Shown here in pieces: positions 24,881 to 33,563 of a stretch of 64,000 nt of DNA. Source of the stretch: Erythrobacter fulvus (GTDB lineage: Bacteria; Pseudomonadota; Alphaproteobacteria; Sphingomonadales; Sphingomonadaceae); NCBI RefSeq assembly GCF_028595285.1, contig NZ_JAQQXQ010000008.1, positions 62,001 to 126,000 of the forward strand, written 5' to 3'. Each line of letters starts with the position of its first letter. The stretch's first letter is position 1. Both the position numbers and the translations under genes were made by a program. The notes under the pieces are model-generated. The model made no database searches. It was not told the origin of the DNA and saw only the letters and a program-made list of their open reading frames with translations.

Positions 24881-26129
24881 AAGTGCCCATCCCCGCTTCG
24901 GCATCGCTTGGGCCGAACAACTTGCCCTTCTCGCTCAGGAGCACCAACACCAGACAGGTGAGGCCCGACGCCAGCAGCGCCAGCGCCAGCGGGCGTGCTG
25001 TGCCGTCATAGGCATAGCCGATCGCTCCGCCGAGCAGCGCCGCGGTGGTCATCCGGATAAATCCGTGCGCCGAGCTTGCCGCCCCGGCGATGGCGAAGAA
25101 CGGGTTCATCGCGATCGCGCCGAAATTGCTGCCGATAAAGCCGAGCAGCGCCATGTTGATCGCCATCAGCGGGACGAAGTGCCACAGCGACTCTTCCGGC
25201 TGGAAGGCGAAGAACACCTGGCAAGCGCTCACGAGAATAAAGGCGAACAGCGCGGTGTGGCTCACCCGGCGGGCGCCGAAACGCTCGACAATGCGCGAGT
25301 TCGACCAGCTGGCGAGCGCCATGGAGCCCGCGCAGATGCCGAACACCATCGGGAAGATGTCGCCCGCACCGAAGGTTTCGGTGATCAATTGCTGCGATGA
25401 ATTGATGAAGCCGAACAACGCGCCGAACACCAGCGCGCTGCCGAACACGTAACCGACGACGCTCGGCAGGGACAAGGCGCGGGTCATGTTGCGGGCAATG
25501 GTGCCCACCCGGATCGGCTGGCGGTTTTCTTCCGAAAGGCTTTCGGGCAGGCGGAAATGCACCCACGCGCCCACGGCTACGCCGGCAACCGCCATGACGC
25601 CGAAAATCGCGCGCCAGTCGGCCACCAGCAGAATGGCCTCGCCGATACTGGGGGCGACAGCGGGCACCATCAGGAAGATCACGAAGATCAGGCTCATCAT
25701 GCGGGCCATCTTGTCCCCGCCAACACGGTCGCGGATGATCGCCGGTGGCAGCGCGATGATGCCCGCCGCAAAGAAGCCCTGCGCCGCACGCACCGCGATC
25801 AGCATGTCATAGGTCGGCGCGATCGCGCTCAAGAGCGAGAGCACGATGTAGACGAGGATCGAGCCCATCAGGATGGGTCTGCGCCCGAAGCGGTCGGCCA
25901 GTGCCCCCGGTACCAGCGCGCCGATCCCGGCGGTAAGCAGATAGACCCCGATCACGAATTGCCGGGCATTGCCCTCTACCGAAAGATCGGCCGCCAGCGC
26001 ATCGAGCGCAGGCAGAATCGCGTCGATCCCGAAGGCGTTCAGCGCCATCAGCAGCGCCATCATCCACATCAGCTCGGTCTCGCCGATAGCCTTGCGGAGG
26101 GGCATTATGGGGGCAAACGTGGTGGCCAT
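24876..26129 (-). CDS. MFS drug-resistance transporter, Bcr/CflA type
   Basis: This 417-residue membrane protein has 12 hydrophobic segments and the DHA1 layout. The loop after segment 2 has GALADRFGRRPILMG, the MFS motif A. Segment 1 includes NAFGIDAILPALDALAADLS, the pattern of the Bcr/CflA multidrug exporters. The ATG at 26129 begins MATTFAPIMPLRKAIGETEL and is preferred over a longer frame. Substrates cannot be predicted. It is divergent from dinB. Confidence 0.85.
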   Translation of the reverse strand: MATTFAPIMPLRKAIGETELMWMMALLMALNAFGIDAILPALDALAADLSVEGNARQFVIGVYLLTAGIGALVPGALADRFGRRPILMGSILVYIVLSLLSAIAPTYDMLIAVRAAQGFFAAGIIALPPAIIRDRVGGDKMARMMSLIFVIFLMVPAVAPSIGEAILLVADWRAIFGVMAVAGVAVGAWVHFRLPESLSEENRQPIRVGTIARNMTRALSLPSVVGYVFGSALVFGALFGFINSSQQLITETFGAGDIFPMVFGICAGSMALASWSNSRIVERFGARRVSHTALFAFILVSACQVFFAFQPEESLWHFVPLMAINMALLGFIGSNFGAIAMNPFFAIAGAASSAHGFIRMTTAALLGGAIGYAYDGTARPLALALLASGLTCLVLVLLSEKGKLFGPSDAEAGMGTS

Positions 26130-26259
26130 GGCAGGCCCTTTGCCCGCAGGTTCTCCCGATGACCACTGTTCTTTTCGCATGCGCACAAAATCGCCATGGC
26201 GCGCGAAAGTTCCAGCAATGGTTCCTTCGCGGGCGCGAAGCTTCTATTTTGCCTGCGAT

Positions 26260-27393
26260 ATGGCAAGCGAGCCTCCATCACACACGGCAGACGAAGAAGC
26301 CTCCCCGGACGAGCTGGGGCTGCGCAAGATCATCCATGTCGACATGGACGCCTTCTTTGCCAGCGTCGAACAGCGCGACAATCCCGAACTGCGCGGAAAG
26401 CCTGTCGCGGTCGGCGGGGCGGGCGGGCGCGGGGTGGTGGCCGCCGCCAGCTATGAAGCGCGCCAGTATGGGGTGAAAAGCGCGATGCCTTCGGTCACCG
26501 CCAGCAGGCTGTGCCCCGACCTGATTTTCATGCGCCCGCGCTTCGATGCCTACAAGGAAGCAAGCCGCCAGATCCGACGCGTGTTCGAGCATTACACGCC
26601 CGTGATCGAACCGCTCAGCCTCGACGAAGCCTATCTCGACGTCACCGACGACCGGCTCGGTATCGGCAGCGCCACGCGCATCGCCCAGCTGATCCGCCAG
26701 GAAATCCGCGCCAAGACGCAGCTCACCGCGAGCGCGGGGGTGAGCTACAACAAGTTCCTCGCCAAGCTGGCGAGCGATCAGAACAAGCCCGATGGCCTGT
26801 GCATCATCCGCCCAGGTGAAGGCGCGGGTTTTGTGGCGGGCCTGCCGATCCGGCGCTTTCACGGGGTCGGGCCGAAGGCGGAAGAGAAGATGAAACGGCT
26901 CGGCATCGAAACGGGCGAGGATCTGGCGGGCAAGGATATCGCCTTCCTGCGCCAGCACTTCGGCAGCATGGGCGATTACCTGTTCCGCGCCGCCCGTGGC
27001 ATCGATCTGCGGCCCGTGCGGGCGCACCGCATCAGGAAGTCGGTCGGCGGGGAGCGCACTTTTTCCGAGGACATCGGCAGCGGCACGGCTTTGCGCGAGA
27101 CGCTGGAGAACATTATCGGCATCGTGTGGGAGCGGATCGAGGCGGCCGGCGCGAAGGGGCGCACGGTGACGCTGAAAATGAAATTCACCGATTTCCGCAT
27201 CATGACCCGCGCAACCTCGCTGCCGCACTTCGTTACCGGCAGGGACGAATTCGCGCAGGTCGCCCGCGCGCTGCTGGAAGCGGAACTGCCGCTGCAGGGG
27301 CCGATCCGGCTGATGGGACTGACGCTCGGCAATCTCGAAGGGGCCGAGGATAACAGGCCCGCGCGCGACGAGGCGCAGTTGCGCCTGCTCTAA
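26260..27393 (+). CDS. dinB: DNA polymerase IV
   Basis: This 377-residue protein is a Y-family translesion polymerase. The catalytic carboxylates lie in HVDMDAFFASVEQRD (Asp28, with Asp30) and PLSLDEAYLDVTD. The fingers motif YEARQYGVKSAMPS and the helix-hairpin-helix segment FHGVGPKAEEKMKRLGIETG follow, and the little-finger domain closes the protein. The ATG at 26260 is chosen because it precedes a short variable lead into the conserved palm; the open frame further upstream is antisense to the transporter gene. Its 3' end overlaps the convergent Nudix gene by four bases. No LexA box is obvious. Confidence 0.93.
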   Translation: MASEPPSHTADEEASPDELGLRKIIHVDMDAFFASVEQRDNPELRGKPVAVGGAGGRGVVAAASYEARQYGVKSAMPSVTASRLCPDLIFMRPRFDAYKEASRQIRRVFEHYTPVIEPLSLDEAYLDVTDDRLGIGSATRIAQLIRQEIRAKTQLTASAGVSYNKFLAKLASDQNKPDGLCIIRPGEGAGFVAGLPIRRFHGVGPKAEEKMKRLGIETGEDLAGKDIAFLRQHFGSMGDYLFRAARGIDLRPVRAHRIRKSVGGERTFSEDIGSGTALRETLENIIGIVWERIEAAGAKGRTVTLKMKFTDFRIMTRATSLPHFVTGRDEFAQVARALLEAELPLQGPIRLMGLTLGNLEGAEDNRPARDEAQLRLL

Positions 27394-27863
27394 AGCGTTC
27401 CGCGTGCCTTCCACACGGCGATCCGCGCGCGGGTGGTCTTGCCGAGCGGTTCGGGCAACGAGTGCGAGGGGAAGAAGCGGGCTTCCCGCACCTCACGGCC
27501 ATCGGCGCGCGGATTCTGGTCGCAGGTGGCGGCAAAGATATGCGCGGTGTGGGGCGATCCGGACAAGACCTCTTCAAGCGTGCCGATTGCTTCTATCCGC
27601 GGCAATTCGATCCCCAGCTCCTCGCGCACTTCGCGGCGCGCGGCCTCAATCGGGTCTTCCCCGCGCGCAAGCCCACCGCCCGGCAGGCCCCACACATCGG
27701 GGCCATAGGAATGTTTAAGCAGCAGCACATCGCCGCCGAGATTGGTGATGATGACGCTCACGCCCGCAATCGGCATCTTGCGCCAGCGCCGCCAGCGGTG
27801 CCGCACCGCGTGGGCTATCGGCAGGATCGCGCGGTGCAGCGGAGCGGGCAGATAGGCAGGCAT
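27390..27863 (-). CDS. Nudix hydrolase
   Basis: This 157-residue protein carries a complete Nudix box, GGGLARGEDPIEAARREVRE followed by ELGI (G-x5-E-x7-R-E-U-x-E-E-x-G-U). The N-terminus has a basic lead (AHAVRHRWRRWRKMP) and the C-terminal part includes an EVREARFFPSHSLPEPLG segment. The nucleotide or nucleotide-sugar substrate cannot be predicted. Its ATG shares a base with the stop of the pgl gene (TGATG), so the two are probably translationally coupled. Confidence 0.9.
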   Translation of the reverse strand: MPAYLPAPLHRAILPIAHAVRHRWRRWRKMPIAGVSVIITNLGGDVLLLKHSYGPDVWGLPGGGLARGEDPIEAARREVREELGIELPRIEAIGTLEEVLSGSPHTAHIFAATCDQNPRADGREVREARFFPSHSLPEPLGKTTRARIAVWKARGTL

Positions 27864-28492
27864 CAGGTGAACACCGTGACCGGAATGCCGTGCCTGCGCG
27901 CCATGCCCAGCAGGCGGGCCACCGGCAGATCATTCGCCCCGCGCGCCGCCGCATCGAACACGTCGCGCTTGTCGGCCGCACCGCCGAGCGTGAACACGAT
28001 TTCATCGCTGTCGGCCAGCGCCGGGATCGTCAGCGTGATGCGATCAAACGGCGCGTGGGCGGGCAGCGGATCGGGGGTGAGGCGACGCAAGACCTGCGGA
28101 TCGTCCACCTTGGGATCGGTGTTCGGAAACAGCGAGGCAATATGCCCGTCCGGCCCCATGCCGAGCCAGGTCAGCGCGAAATGCGGCGGAACAGCGCCTT
28201 CGGTCAGCGCCGCGATCCGTGCCCCTTCGGGTGCGAGCAAGGCGCGGATCTTGCCGGTGTTGGAAGCCTCGTGATCCTCGGGCACGATCCGGTCGTCATT
28301 GGGCCAGACCTGCCAGCCGCTCCAGTCGATGCGGCCACTTTCGATCAGCGCGGCGAGGATCGGAAACGGGGTCGAGCCGCCGGGGATCGTGATTGCGCCC
28401 GATCCCGCGGCAGCCAATCGCTCCGCCAGCCAGTCGGCTATCGCGCGCTGGTCTGCGCCTTCGATAATGGTGATCTCCTGCATGGCGGCCAT
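27863..28492 (-). CDS. pgl: 6-phosphogluconolactonase
   Basis: This roughly 209-residue protein is in the sugar-phosphate isomerase-like family that hydrolyses 6-phosphogluconolactone in the pentose phosphate or Entner-Doudoroff route. Characteristic elements are the phosphate-binding TIPGGSTPFPIL, WPNDDRIVPEDHEASNTGKI, and the GMGPDGHIASLFP catalytic segment. Several in-frame starts (TTG 28501, ATG 28492, ATG 28483) are close together without a clear Shine-Dalgarno sequence, so the exact start is uncertain. Confidence 0.85.
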   Translation of the reverse strand: MAAMQEITIIEGADQRAIADWLAERLAAAGSGAITIPGGSTPFPILAALIESGRIDWSGWQVWPNDDRIVPEDHEASNTGKIRALLAPEGARIAALTEGAVPPHFALTWLGMGPDGHIASLFPNTDPKVDDPQVLRRLTPDPLPAHAPFDRITLTIPALADSDEIVFTLGGAADKRDVFDAAARGANDLPVARLLGMARRHGIPVTVFT

Positions 28493-28503
28493 GCATAACA
28501 AAA

Positions 28504-28540
28504 GGGCCGCCCCCGGTCAGCGGGAACGGCCCATTTTTTT
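28504..28540 (-). terminator. Bidirectional-looking intrinsic terminator after dps
   Basis: A GC-rich stem, GGGCCG(TTCCC)...(GGGGG)CGGCCC on the minus strand, is followed by TTTTG in the dps direction; in the opposite direction it is followed by a run of seven T residues. It lies 20 bases beyond the dps stop codon and just in front of pgl, so it most likely ends the dps transcript. Confidence 0.7.
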
Positions 28541-28560
28541 GATCATGCGCAAGCTTTTCC

Positions 28561-29022
28561 TCAGGCGAGCAGCGACTTGAGGAACCACACGCGCTGTTCG
28601 GTCATGTCGGTCCAGTCGTCGATCAGCCCGTCGGTGGCATTGTCGCCCGCCTGTTCGGCCAGCGGCTTCATGCCCTTGAGGCGTTCGACCACCGTCACAT
28701 TGTCGTCGCGCAGTTCGGCAATCATATCCTCCGCGCCGAGCGAGGCGCTGTCCTGATCCTTGATCTTCGTGTGCTGCGCCACCGAGCCGACCGAAGTCAG
28801 CGTGTCGGCATCAAGCTTGCGGACGCGTTCGGCGATCAGATCGATCTGATCGCGGATTTCCAGCGCCTGTTCGTCAAACAACAGATGCAGATCACGGAAG
28901 CGCGGGCCCTTCACATGCCAGTGAAAGTTCTTGGTCTTGATGAACAGGGCAAAATGATCCGCCAGAAGCCCGTTAAGTTCGCCAACCAGCGCGGCTTTCG
29001 AATTGGTGTTGGGATTGGCCAT
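28561..29022 (-). CDS. dps: Dps-family DNA-protecting ferritin-like protein
   Basis: This 153-residue protein is a Dps dodecamer subunit that oxidises iron with peroxide and protects DNA. The intersubunit ferroxidase site residues lie in KTKNFHWHVKGPRF, DLHLLFDEQALEIRDQID, with the conserved Asp and Glu. The C-terminal part is helical as expected. AAAGGAGAAC precedes the ATG at 29022; a longer frame upstream has no such site. The upstream region has small AT-rich inverted repeats (TTGCAATTCGCAA) that could bind a stress regulator. Confidence 0.93.
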   Translation of the reverse strand: MANPNTNSKAALVGELNGLLADHFALFIKTKNFHWHVKGPRFRDLHLLFDEQALEIRDQIDLIAERVRKLDADTLTSVGSVAQHTKIKDQDSASLGAEDMIAELRDDNVTVVERLKGMKPLAEQAGDNATDGLIDDWTDMTEQRVWFLKSLLA

Positions 29023-29142
29023 GATGTTCTCCTTTATTATGGGGCAGCCGGGTTTCGCTGCCGTTGGTGTGTTCATCATAATAACGGATAAAGGCGCATT
29101 CGGTTTCGCAATTTTGCAATTCGCAATAATCGAACAAAGCGA

Positions 29143-29706
29143 TTAAAGCGTCGCGTAACGAGCGTTCAATCCGATCAAGAGCGCTGCAAGAATAAGGCAG
29201 GCGGCCAGCGCCAGCCGGATCGCGCGCAACGGCAGGCGGACCAGCCCCGCCGACCCGACAGACCAGCCCAAAACAATCGCCGCCCCGCCCCCCAGCGCAC
29301 CGCCCATCGCTGCGGTGACCGGCCAGTGCGCATGCGCGGCAAAGGCGAACACCGCAAAGCGCGCAGCATCGCCGACCTGCCGGCCGGCCAGCACAAGCGC
29401 GATGGCGCCGAGCGAGCGGGTCGGCTCGCGCGGCTCCTTCAACCGGACAGGCCAGACGAGTTCGGCCCCGGCGATCGCAAGCGCGAAAGCGACCAGCATC
29501 TGCGCCGCGCGGGGCGGAAGCCGGTCAGCAAAGCCTGCCCCTGCCCACGCCATCAGCGCGGCGGTGCAAACAGCCGCGGCGACACCCACCAGCAGCAGCG
29601 AAACCCGGCGTCCGAGCGCGTCGGCCCAGCGCGCCACCAGCCATTGATCGCGTCCGCCCAGTGCCAGCGCGAAGACCAGCAGCAGCGAGAACAGGAAGCT
29701 ATCCAA
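29143..29706 (-). CDS. GDT1/TMEM165-like (UPF0016) membrane protein
   Basis: This 187-residue protein has about six hydrophobic segments arranged as two related halves, a layout typical of the UPF0016/GDT1 cation-proton exchangers. In known members each half has an E-x-G-D-K/R-T/S motif; here the first half shows ALGGRDQWLVARW and the second LAGRQVGDAARF, both diverged. A manganese or calcium export role is therefore less certain. The start is a TTG with GAGG at a suitable distance, in the absence of an upstream ATG. Confidence 0.6.
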   Translation of the reverse strand: MDSFLFSLLLVFALALGGRDQWLVARWADALGRRVSLLLVGVAAAVCTAALMAWAGAGFADRLPPRAAQMLVAFALAIAGAELVWPVRLKEPREPTRSLGAIALVLAGRQVGDAARFAVFAFAAHAHWPVTAAMGGALGGGAAIVLGWSVGSAGLVRLPLRAIRLALAACLILAALLIGLNARYATL

Positions 29707-29730
29707 GCCGCGTGCCTCGCGCGGGGGCGG

Positions 29731-31113
29731 TCAGGCCGCCCACGGCCCGGTGATCGCCACCGTGACAGCGGGCGAATAGACATTGACGAACAGCCATTGG
29801 CCATCGGGCGAGAAGCACGCGCCGGCCAGTTCGGTCTGCGCGGTCAGGCGCGCGACGTCATAGGGGCGCCCGTCGGGCGTGATCCCGCGAATGTGATTGT
29901 CGACCACATCGGTATACTGGTCTTCGCACACGATCAGGTGGCCGCTGGGGGCAACCGTCAGGTTGTCGCCGAAATTGAACTGATCCGTGCTTTCGCTTTC
30001 GAAAAACAGTTCGACCAGATCGGGCGCGCCCGCAACGCCGGGGGTCAGCTTGAGAATCTGGCCCAATTGCTTTGCGCCGCCGCTGGTGCAGCAGGCGAAC
30101 ACCGCTCGCTCGCCCATGTGCAGCCCCTCGCCGCGCGCCACCAGCGCCGCGCCTTTTGCCGCCGCGCGCTGGCGCAGGTCGTCCTTCGGCGCTTCGACCT
30201 CGTCGAGATCGACCCAGCTGACGCGATAGCTCTTGCCCAGCGGCATCGCTGCGCCGTTCCAGTTGCGAGTGTCGGCCAGCCCTTCGATCACCATCGCCTG
30301 CAAGCGCCCGCCTTCGGCCAGCTTGCCGGGGACTTTCGGCAGGAAACGGTAGAGCACGCCGTCGTCGCGGTCTTCGGTCATATAGACGACGCCGGTCGCC
30401 GGATCGACCGCGGCGGCTTCGTGATTGAAGCGGCCCATCGCGGTAAGCGGCACCGGATCGACCAGCCCGCGCGCCGATGCGGGAACCTCGAACACCCAGC
30501 CGTGGTTGCGCTCCAGCCCGTCACCGTAACGCTGGCCCGGCCCGGTCGGCGCTTCCTCGCAGGTCAGCCAGCTGCCCCACGGCGTCGTCCCGCCAGCGCA
30601 ATTGCGGATCGTCCCGCCAAGGCTGCGGAACTGGCGCTTCACGCCAAGCGTCGCGGCATCGAGCACGATAGTGGTGGTGCCGCCGGGTACGAAACTGCCA
30701 TTGCGCTTGCCGAAACCCTTGGCAATCGGCCCGCCGCTGCCGTCGGTGGGCACCAGCTCATGATTGCGCACCAGTGCAATTTCGCCATTGCCGAGGTCGA
30801 AGCAGCCCATCCCGTCGGCCTTGTCCGGCACGGTGCCGCCGTCATCCATCGCATCGCCCAGGCGCGAAATGACGCGGTAGGAAAAACCCTGCGGCAGATC
30901 GAGCAGGCCCGCCTTGTCGGGCACCAGCGCGCCGTATCCGGCAAAGCCGGTGGCCGGAGCGCGCGGGCCGGACGCACCAGGCGCGCCGTCGATCCCGCCG
31001 CTGCGGATCACGCAGCCACTGGCCGCCAGCGCCGCAAAGGCAGAGGCGGTGGCACCGAGAAAACGGCGGCGGTCGGACGAAATGGCGGGGGCGCTTGCGG
31101 GGTGCTGAATCAT
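29731..31113 (-). CDS. PhoX-family (DUF839) protein, Tat-exported
   Basis: This 460-residue protein starts with a twin-arginine signal, DRRRFLGATASAFAALA, ending with a possible lipobox-like SGC. The mature part matches the PhoX/DUF839 family: GGTIRNCAGGTTPWGSWLTC with EEA, GRFNHEAAAVDPATGVVYMT, EDRDDGVLYRF, and the C-terminal CFSPDGQWLFVN. PhoX alkaline phosphatases are calcium/iron-dependent and act on phosphomonoesters in the periplasm; whether this member is a phosphatase is not certain. It follows the GDT1-like gene's start on the same strand. Confidence 0.88.
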   Translation of the reverse strand: MIQHPASAPAISSDRRRFLGATASAFAALAASGCVIRSGGIDGAPGASGPRAPATGFAGYGALVPDKAGLLDLPQGFSYRVISRLGDAMDDGGTVPDKADGMGCFDLGNGEIALVRNHELVPTDGSGGPIAKGFGKRNGSFVPGGTTTIVLDAATLGVKRQFRSLGGTIRNCAGGTTPWGSWLTCEEAPTGPGQRYGDGLERNHGWVFEVPASARGLVDPVPLTAMGRFNHEAAAVDPATGVVYMTEDRDDGVLYRFLPKVPGKLAEGGRLQAMVIEGLADTRNWNGAAMPLGKSYRVSWVDLDEVEAPKDDLRQRAAAKGAALVARGEGLHMGERAVFACCTSGGAKQLGQILKLTPGVAGAPDLVELFFESESTDQFNFGDNLTVAPSGHLIVCEDQYTDVVDNHIRGITPDGRPYDVARLTAQTELAGACFSPDGQWLFVNVYSPAVTVAITGPWAA

Positions 31114-31324
31114 GCCTCAGCCCCTACTCCCCACCCTCCGGCGCGGCAAGAATTTCGTCCCGGCGCGCCCGCTTGGTGTCCTGCGCGGCAGGCGGTTCAA
31201 CCCGCTCCAGCGCACTGGAATGCCGCAAGGGAAATCCGGCCCGGAATTGCGTCAATTGAAGAGGTGGCGCAATACAGCCCAACGGCCTAGCAATCGGCCA
31301 AACAGATCAGGGGAGAGCACAGGG

Positions 31325-32119
31325 ATGAAGATCGAACCGGGCATGGCGGCGGTGGTGACCGGCGGGGCTTCGGGCCTCGGCAAGGCGAGCGCAAAGGCTT
31401 TTGCCGATGCCGGCATGAAGGTTGCCATTTTCGACATCAACGACGAGGCGGGAGAAGCGCACGCCGCCGCAATCGGCGGCACCTTCCACCATGTCGACAT
31501 CATGGACGAAAGCTCCGTCGAAGCCGGTTTTGCGGCCGCCCGCGCCGCGCACGGGCAGGAGCGCGTGACGCTGCACTGTGCGATGGCATCGCGGCGCGGC
31601 AAGACCCTGGGCTGGGACAAGGAGGCGGGGGCCTACAAGCGCCTCTCCACCGAAGATTACGCCTTTGGCGCAGAAGGGATTCTGGTGGCCAGCTACCGTG
31701 TCGCCAGCATCTCGGCGCTGGGCATGGCCAATGCCGATCCCGTCAATGACGATGGCGAACGCGGGGCAATCATCCTTACCGCCAGCGTCGCCGCGCAGGA
31801 CGGGCAGATCGGACAGGTGATCTACGGTTCGTGCAAGGCGGGGGTGAACGGTCTGGTGCTGCCGATGGCGCGCGATCTGATGGATCTCGGAATCCGGGTG
31901 AATTCGGTCATGCCGGGCATCTTTGCGACCCCGCTGATGCTGGGAATGAAGGACAGGAACCCGCCGATGTGGGCGCAGCTGAATGCCTCCGTCCCCTTCC
32001 CCAAGCGCCTCGGCGAGCCGGAGGAGTTCGCCTCGCTGGTGCTCGAGATAGCCCGCAACAGCTACATCAATGGACACCAGTTCCGGCTGGACGGGGCAAT
32101 CCGGATGCCGCCGAAGTAA
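31325..32119 (+). CDS. Short-chain dehydrogenase/reductase
   Basis: This 264-residue protein has the classical SDR fold. TGGASGLGKASAKAFADAG is the cofactor motif, HHVDIMDESSV provides the adenine pocket, and the catalytic residues are Ser in LTASVAAQDG, then Tyr and Lys in YGSCKAGVNG. The overall pattern, including IRVNSVMPGIFATPLMLG, resembles 3-hydroxyacyl-CoA dehydrogenase type II proteins, so fatty acid or branched-chain substrates are plausible. The usual N-N-A-G structural motif is diverged (HCAMASRRGKT). AGGGGAGAGCACAGGG precedes the ATG. Confidence 0.9.
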   Translation: MKIEPGMAAVVTGGASGLGKASAKAFADAGMKVAIFDINDEAGEAHAAAIGGTFHHVDIMDESSVEAGFAAARAAHGQERVTLHCAMASRRGKTLGWDKEAGAYKRLSTEDYAFGAEGILVASYRVASISALGMANADPVNDDGERGAIILTASVAAQDGQIGQVIYGSCKAGVNGLVLPMARDLMDLGIRVNSVMPGIFATPLMLGMKDRNPPMWAQLNASVPFPKRLGEPEEFASLVLEIARNSYINGHQFRLDGAIRMPPK

Positions 32120-32229
32120 GAGTGCAACACAATCGAAGCCGCCAGGCTTCGCAAGCGCGACTGTGCGTCGGCCGGTAGACCGCCCGCCCGGAGGCGTTCG
32201 CGAAGCGAACAAGCCGCGAGGGAAAACAA
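32120..32229. repeat. Modular palindromic repeat upstream of alcohol dehydrogenase
   Basis: The 110-base gap consists mainly of small palindromes: GAAGCCGCCAGGCTTC, CGACTGTGCGTCGGCCGG and GTTCGCGAAGCGAAC, with the core GACCGCCCGCCCG at about 32180-32195 shared with the repeats at 7039 and 24798. It ends in GCCGCGAGGGAAAAC, which supplies the ribosome binding site for the dehydrogenase gene. It looks like a third member of the same repeat family. Confidence 0.6.
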
Positions 32230-33303
32230 ATGACCACTGCAACCAACGAATACCCCACCAGAGCCTATGGCGCGACCGCGCCCGACAGCGGCGTGGGGCC
32301 GATGCAGATCACCCGCCGCGGCTTGCGCCATGACGACGTGCTGATCGAGATCAGCCATTGCGGCATCTGCCATTCCGATCTCCACAGCGCGCGCAACGAC
32401 TGGGGGCGCAGCACCTATCCGATCGTGCCGGGTCACGAAATCGTCGGCACCGTCGCAGCGACCGGTGAAGGGGTGACACGCCACAAGATCGGCGACCGGG
32501 TGGCAATCGGCTGCATGGTCGATTCCTGCATGGAATGCGATCATTGCGCGTCCGATCTTGAACAATACTGCCTCGATGGCGGGATGACCGGCACCTATAA
32601 CGGCAACGACCGGCGCGACGGCTCGCCAACCTTTGGCGGCTATTCGGAACGGATCGTGGCGCGCGAGGAATTCGTGCTGAAAGTGCCCGACAGCCTGCCG
32701 ATGGCCGAGGCTGCACCGCTGCTATGCGCCGGGATCACCACCTATTCCCCGCTGCGCACATGGAAGGTGGGCCCGGGCAGCAAGGTCGCGGTCGCAGGGC
32801 TTGGCGGGCTGGGGCATATGGGAGTGAAGCTCGCCGCAGCGATGGGCGCAGAAGTAACCGTGCTGTCCCGCAGCGAAAGCAAACGTGCCGATGCCGAAAA
32901 GCTGGGCGCCCATGCTTTCCTCAACACCGCCGACAAGGCCGCCATGAAGGCCGCGCGCGGCACCTTCGACATGGTGCTCAACACGATTCCCGTGCGGCAT
33001 GACGTAACGCCTTACCTGCACTTGCTGCGGATCGACGGGGTGCAGGTGCTCGTCGGCATGATCGACATGATGCCCGAACTCCACACCGGGGTGTTGCTCG
33101 GCCGCAAGGTGCTGACCGGCAGCGGCATCGGCGGGCTCGCGGAAACGCAGGAAATGCTGGATTTCTGCGCCGCCAAGGGCGTCCTGCCCGATATCGAGGT
33201 GATCGCGATGCAGGATATCCAGACCGCCTATGACCGGATGGAGGCCAGCGACGTCAAATATCGTTTCGTGATCGACATGGAGAGCCTGCAGAAGGGGCCG
33301 TGA
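32230..33303 (+). CDS. NAD(P)-dependent zinc alcohol dehydrogenase
   Basis: This 357-residue protein is a medium-chain dehydrogenase of the cinnamyl alcohol/YahK type. The catalytic zinc ligands sit in SHCGICHSDLHSARNDWG and PGHEIVG; the structural zinc cysteines are in CMVDSCMECDHCASDLEQYC; and the Rossmann motif is VAVAGLGGLGHMGVKLA. These enzymes reduce a broad range of aldehydes with NADPH. It lies behind the SDR gene across a palindromic repeat. Confidence 0.93.
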   Translation: MTTATNEYPTRAYGATAPDSGVGPMQITRRGLRHDDVLIEISHCGICHSDLHSARNDWGRSTYPIVPGHEIVGTVAATGEGVTRHKIGDRVAIGCMVDSCMECDHCASDLEQYCLDGGMTGTYNGNDRRDGSPTFGGYSERIVAREEFVLKVPDSLPMAEAAPLLCAGITTYSPLRTWKVGPGSKVAVAGLGGLGHMGVKLAAAMGAEVTVLSRSESKRADAEKLGAHAFLNTADKAAMKAARGTFDMVLNTIPVRHDVTPYLHLLRIDGVQVLVGMIDMMPELHTGVLLGRKVLTGSGIGGLAETQEMLDFCAAKGVLPDIEVIAMQDIQTAYDRMEASDVKYRFVIDMESLQKGP

Positions 33304-33563
33304 GCAGTTTCTTCGTATTCTCGTAGATTAGTATATACAATACTATGATATTAAAGATTCTATAATATACAGAAAACTGCACTTGTTTCATTGATGCAAC
33401 ACAATAGCGACAATCTATAAATTCGGTATTCGTAAAGAATTGTGCGGAACCGCGGTGATGATATTGGGTTTCGTTGCCGCGCACGGAGCACATTCGTAAT
33501 ATAAGAAGGCACCGGCGCTGCACGCAGGCGGAACGATCCCACCTCTCTCAAGGAGCGTTCCAC
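33304..33563. other. AT-rich intergenic region before an outer-membrane protein
   Basis: About 260 bases without a gene separate the dehydrogenase from the outer-membrane protein gene. From 33310 to 33480 the sequence is unusually AT-rich and contains an inverted pair GCAGTTTCTT (33305-33314) / AGAAAACTGC (33370-33379) around a stretch with GTATATAC. It may act as a terminator region for the dehydrogenase and as promoter DNA for the porin-like gene, whose AAGGAG ribosome binding site lies at 33550-33555. Confidence 0.45.
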
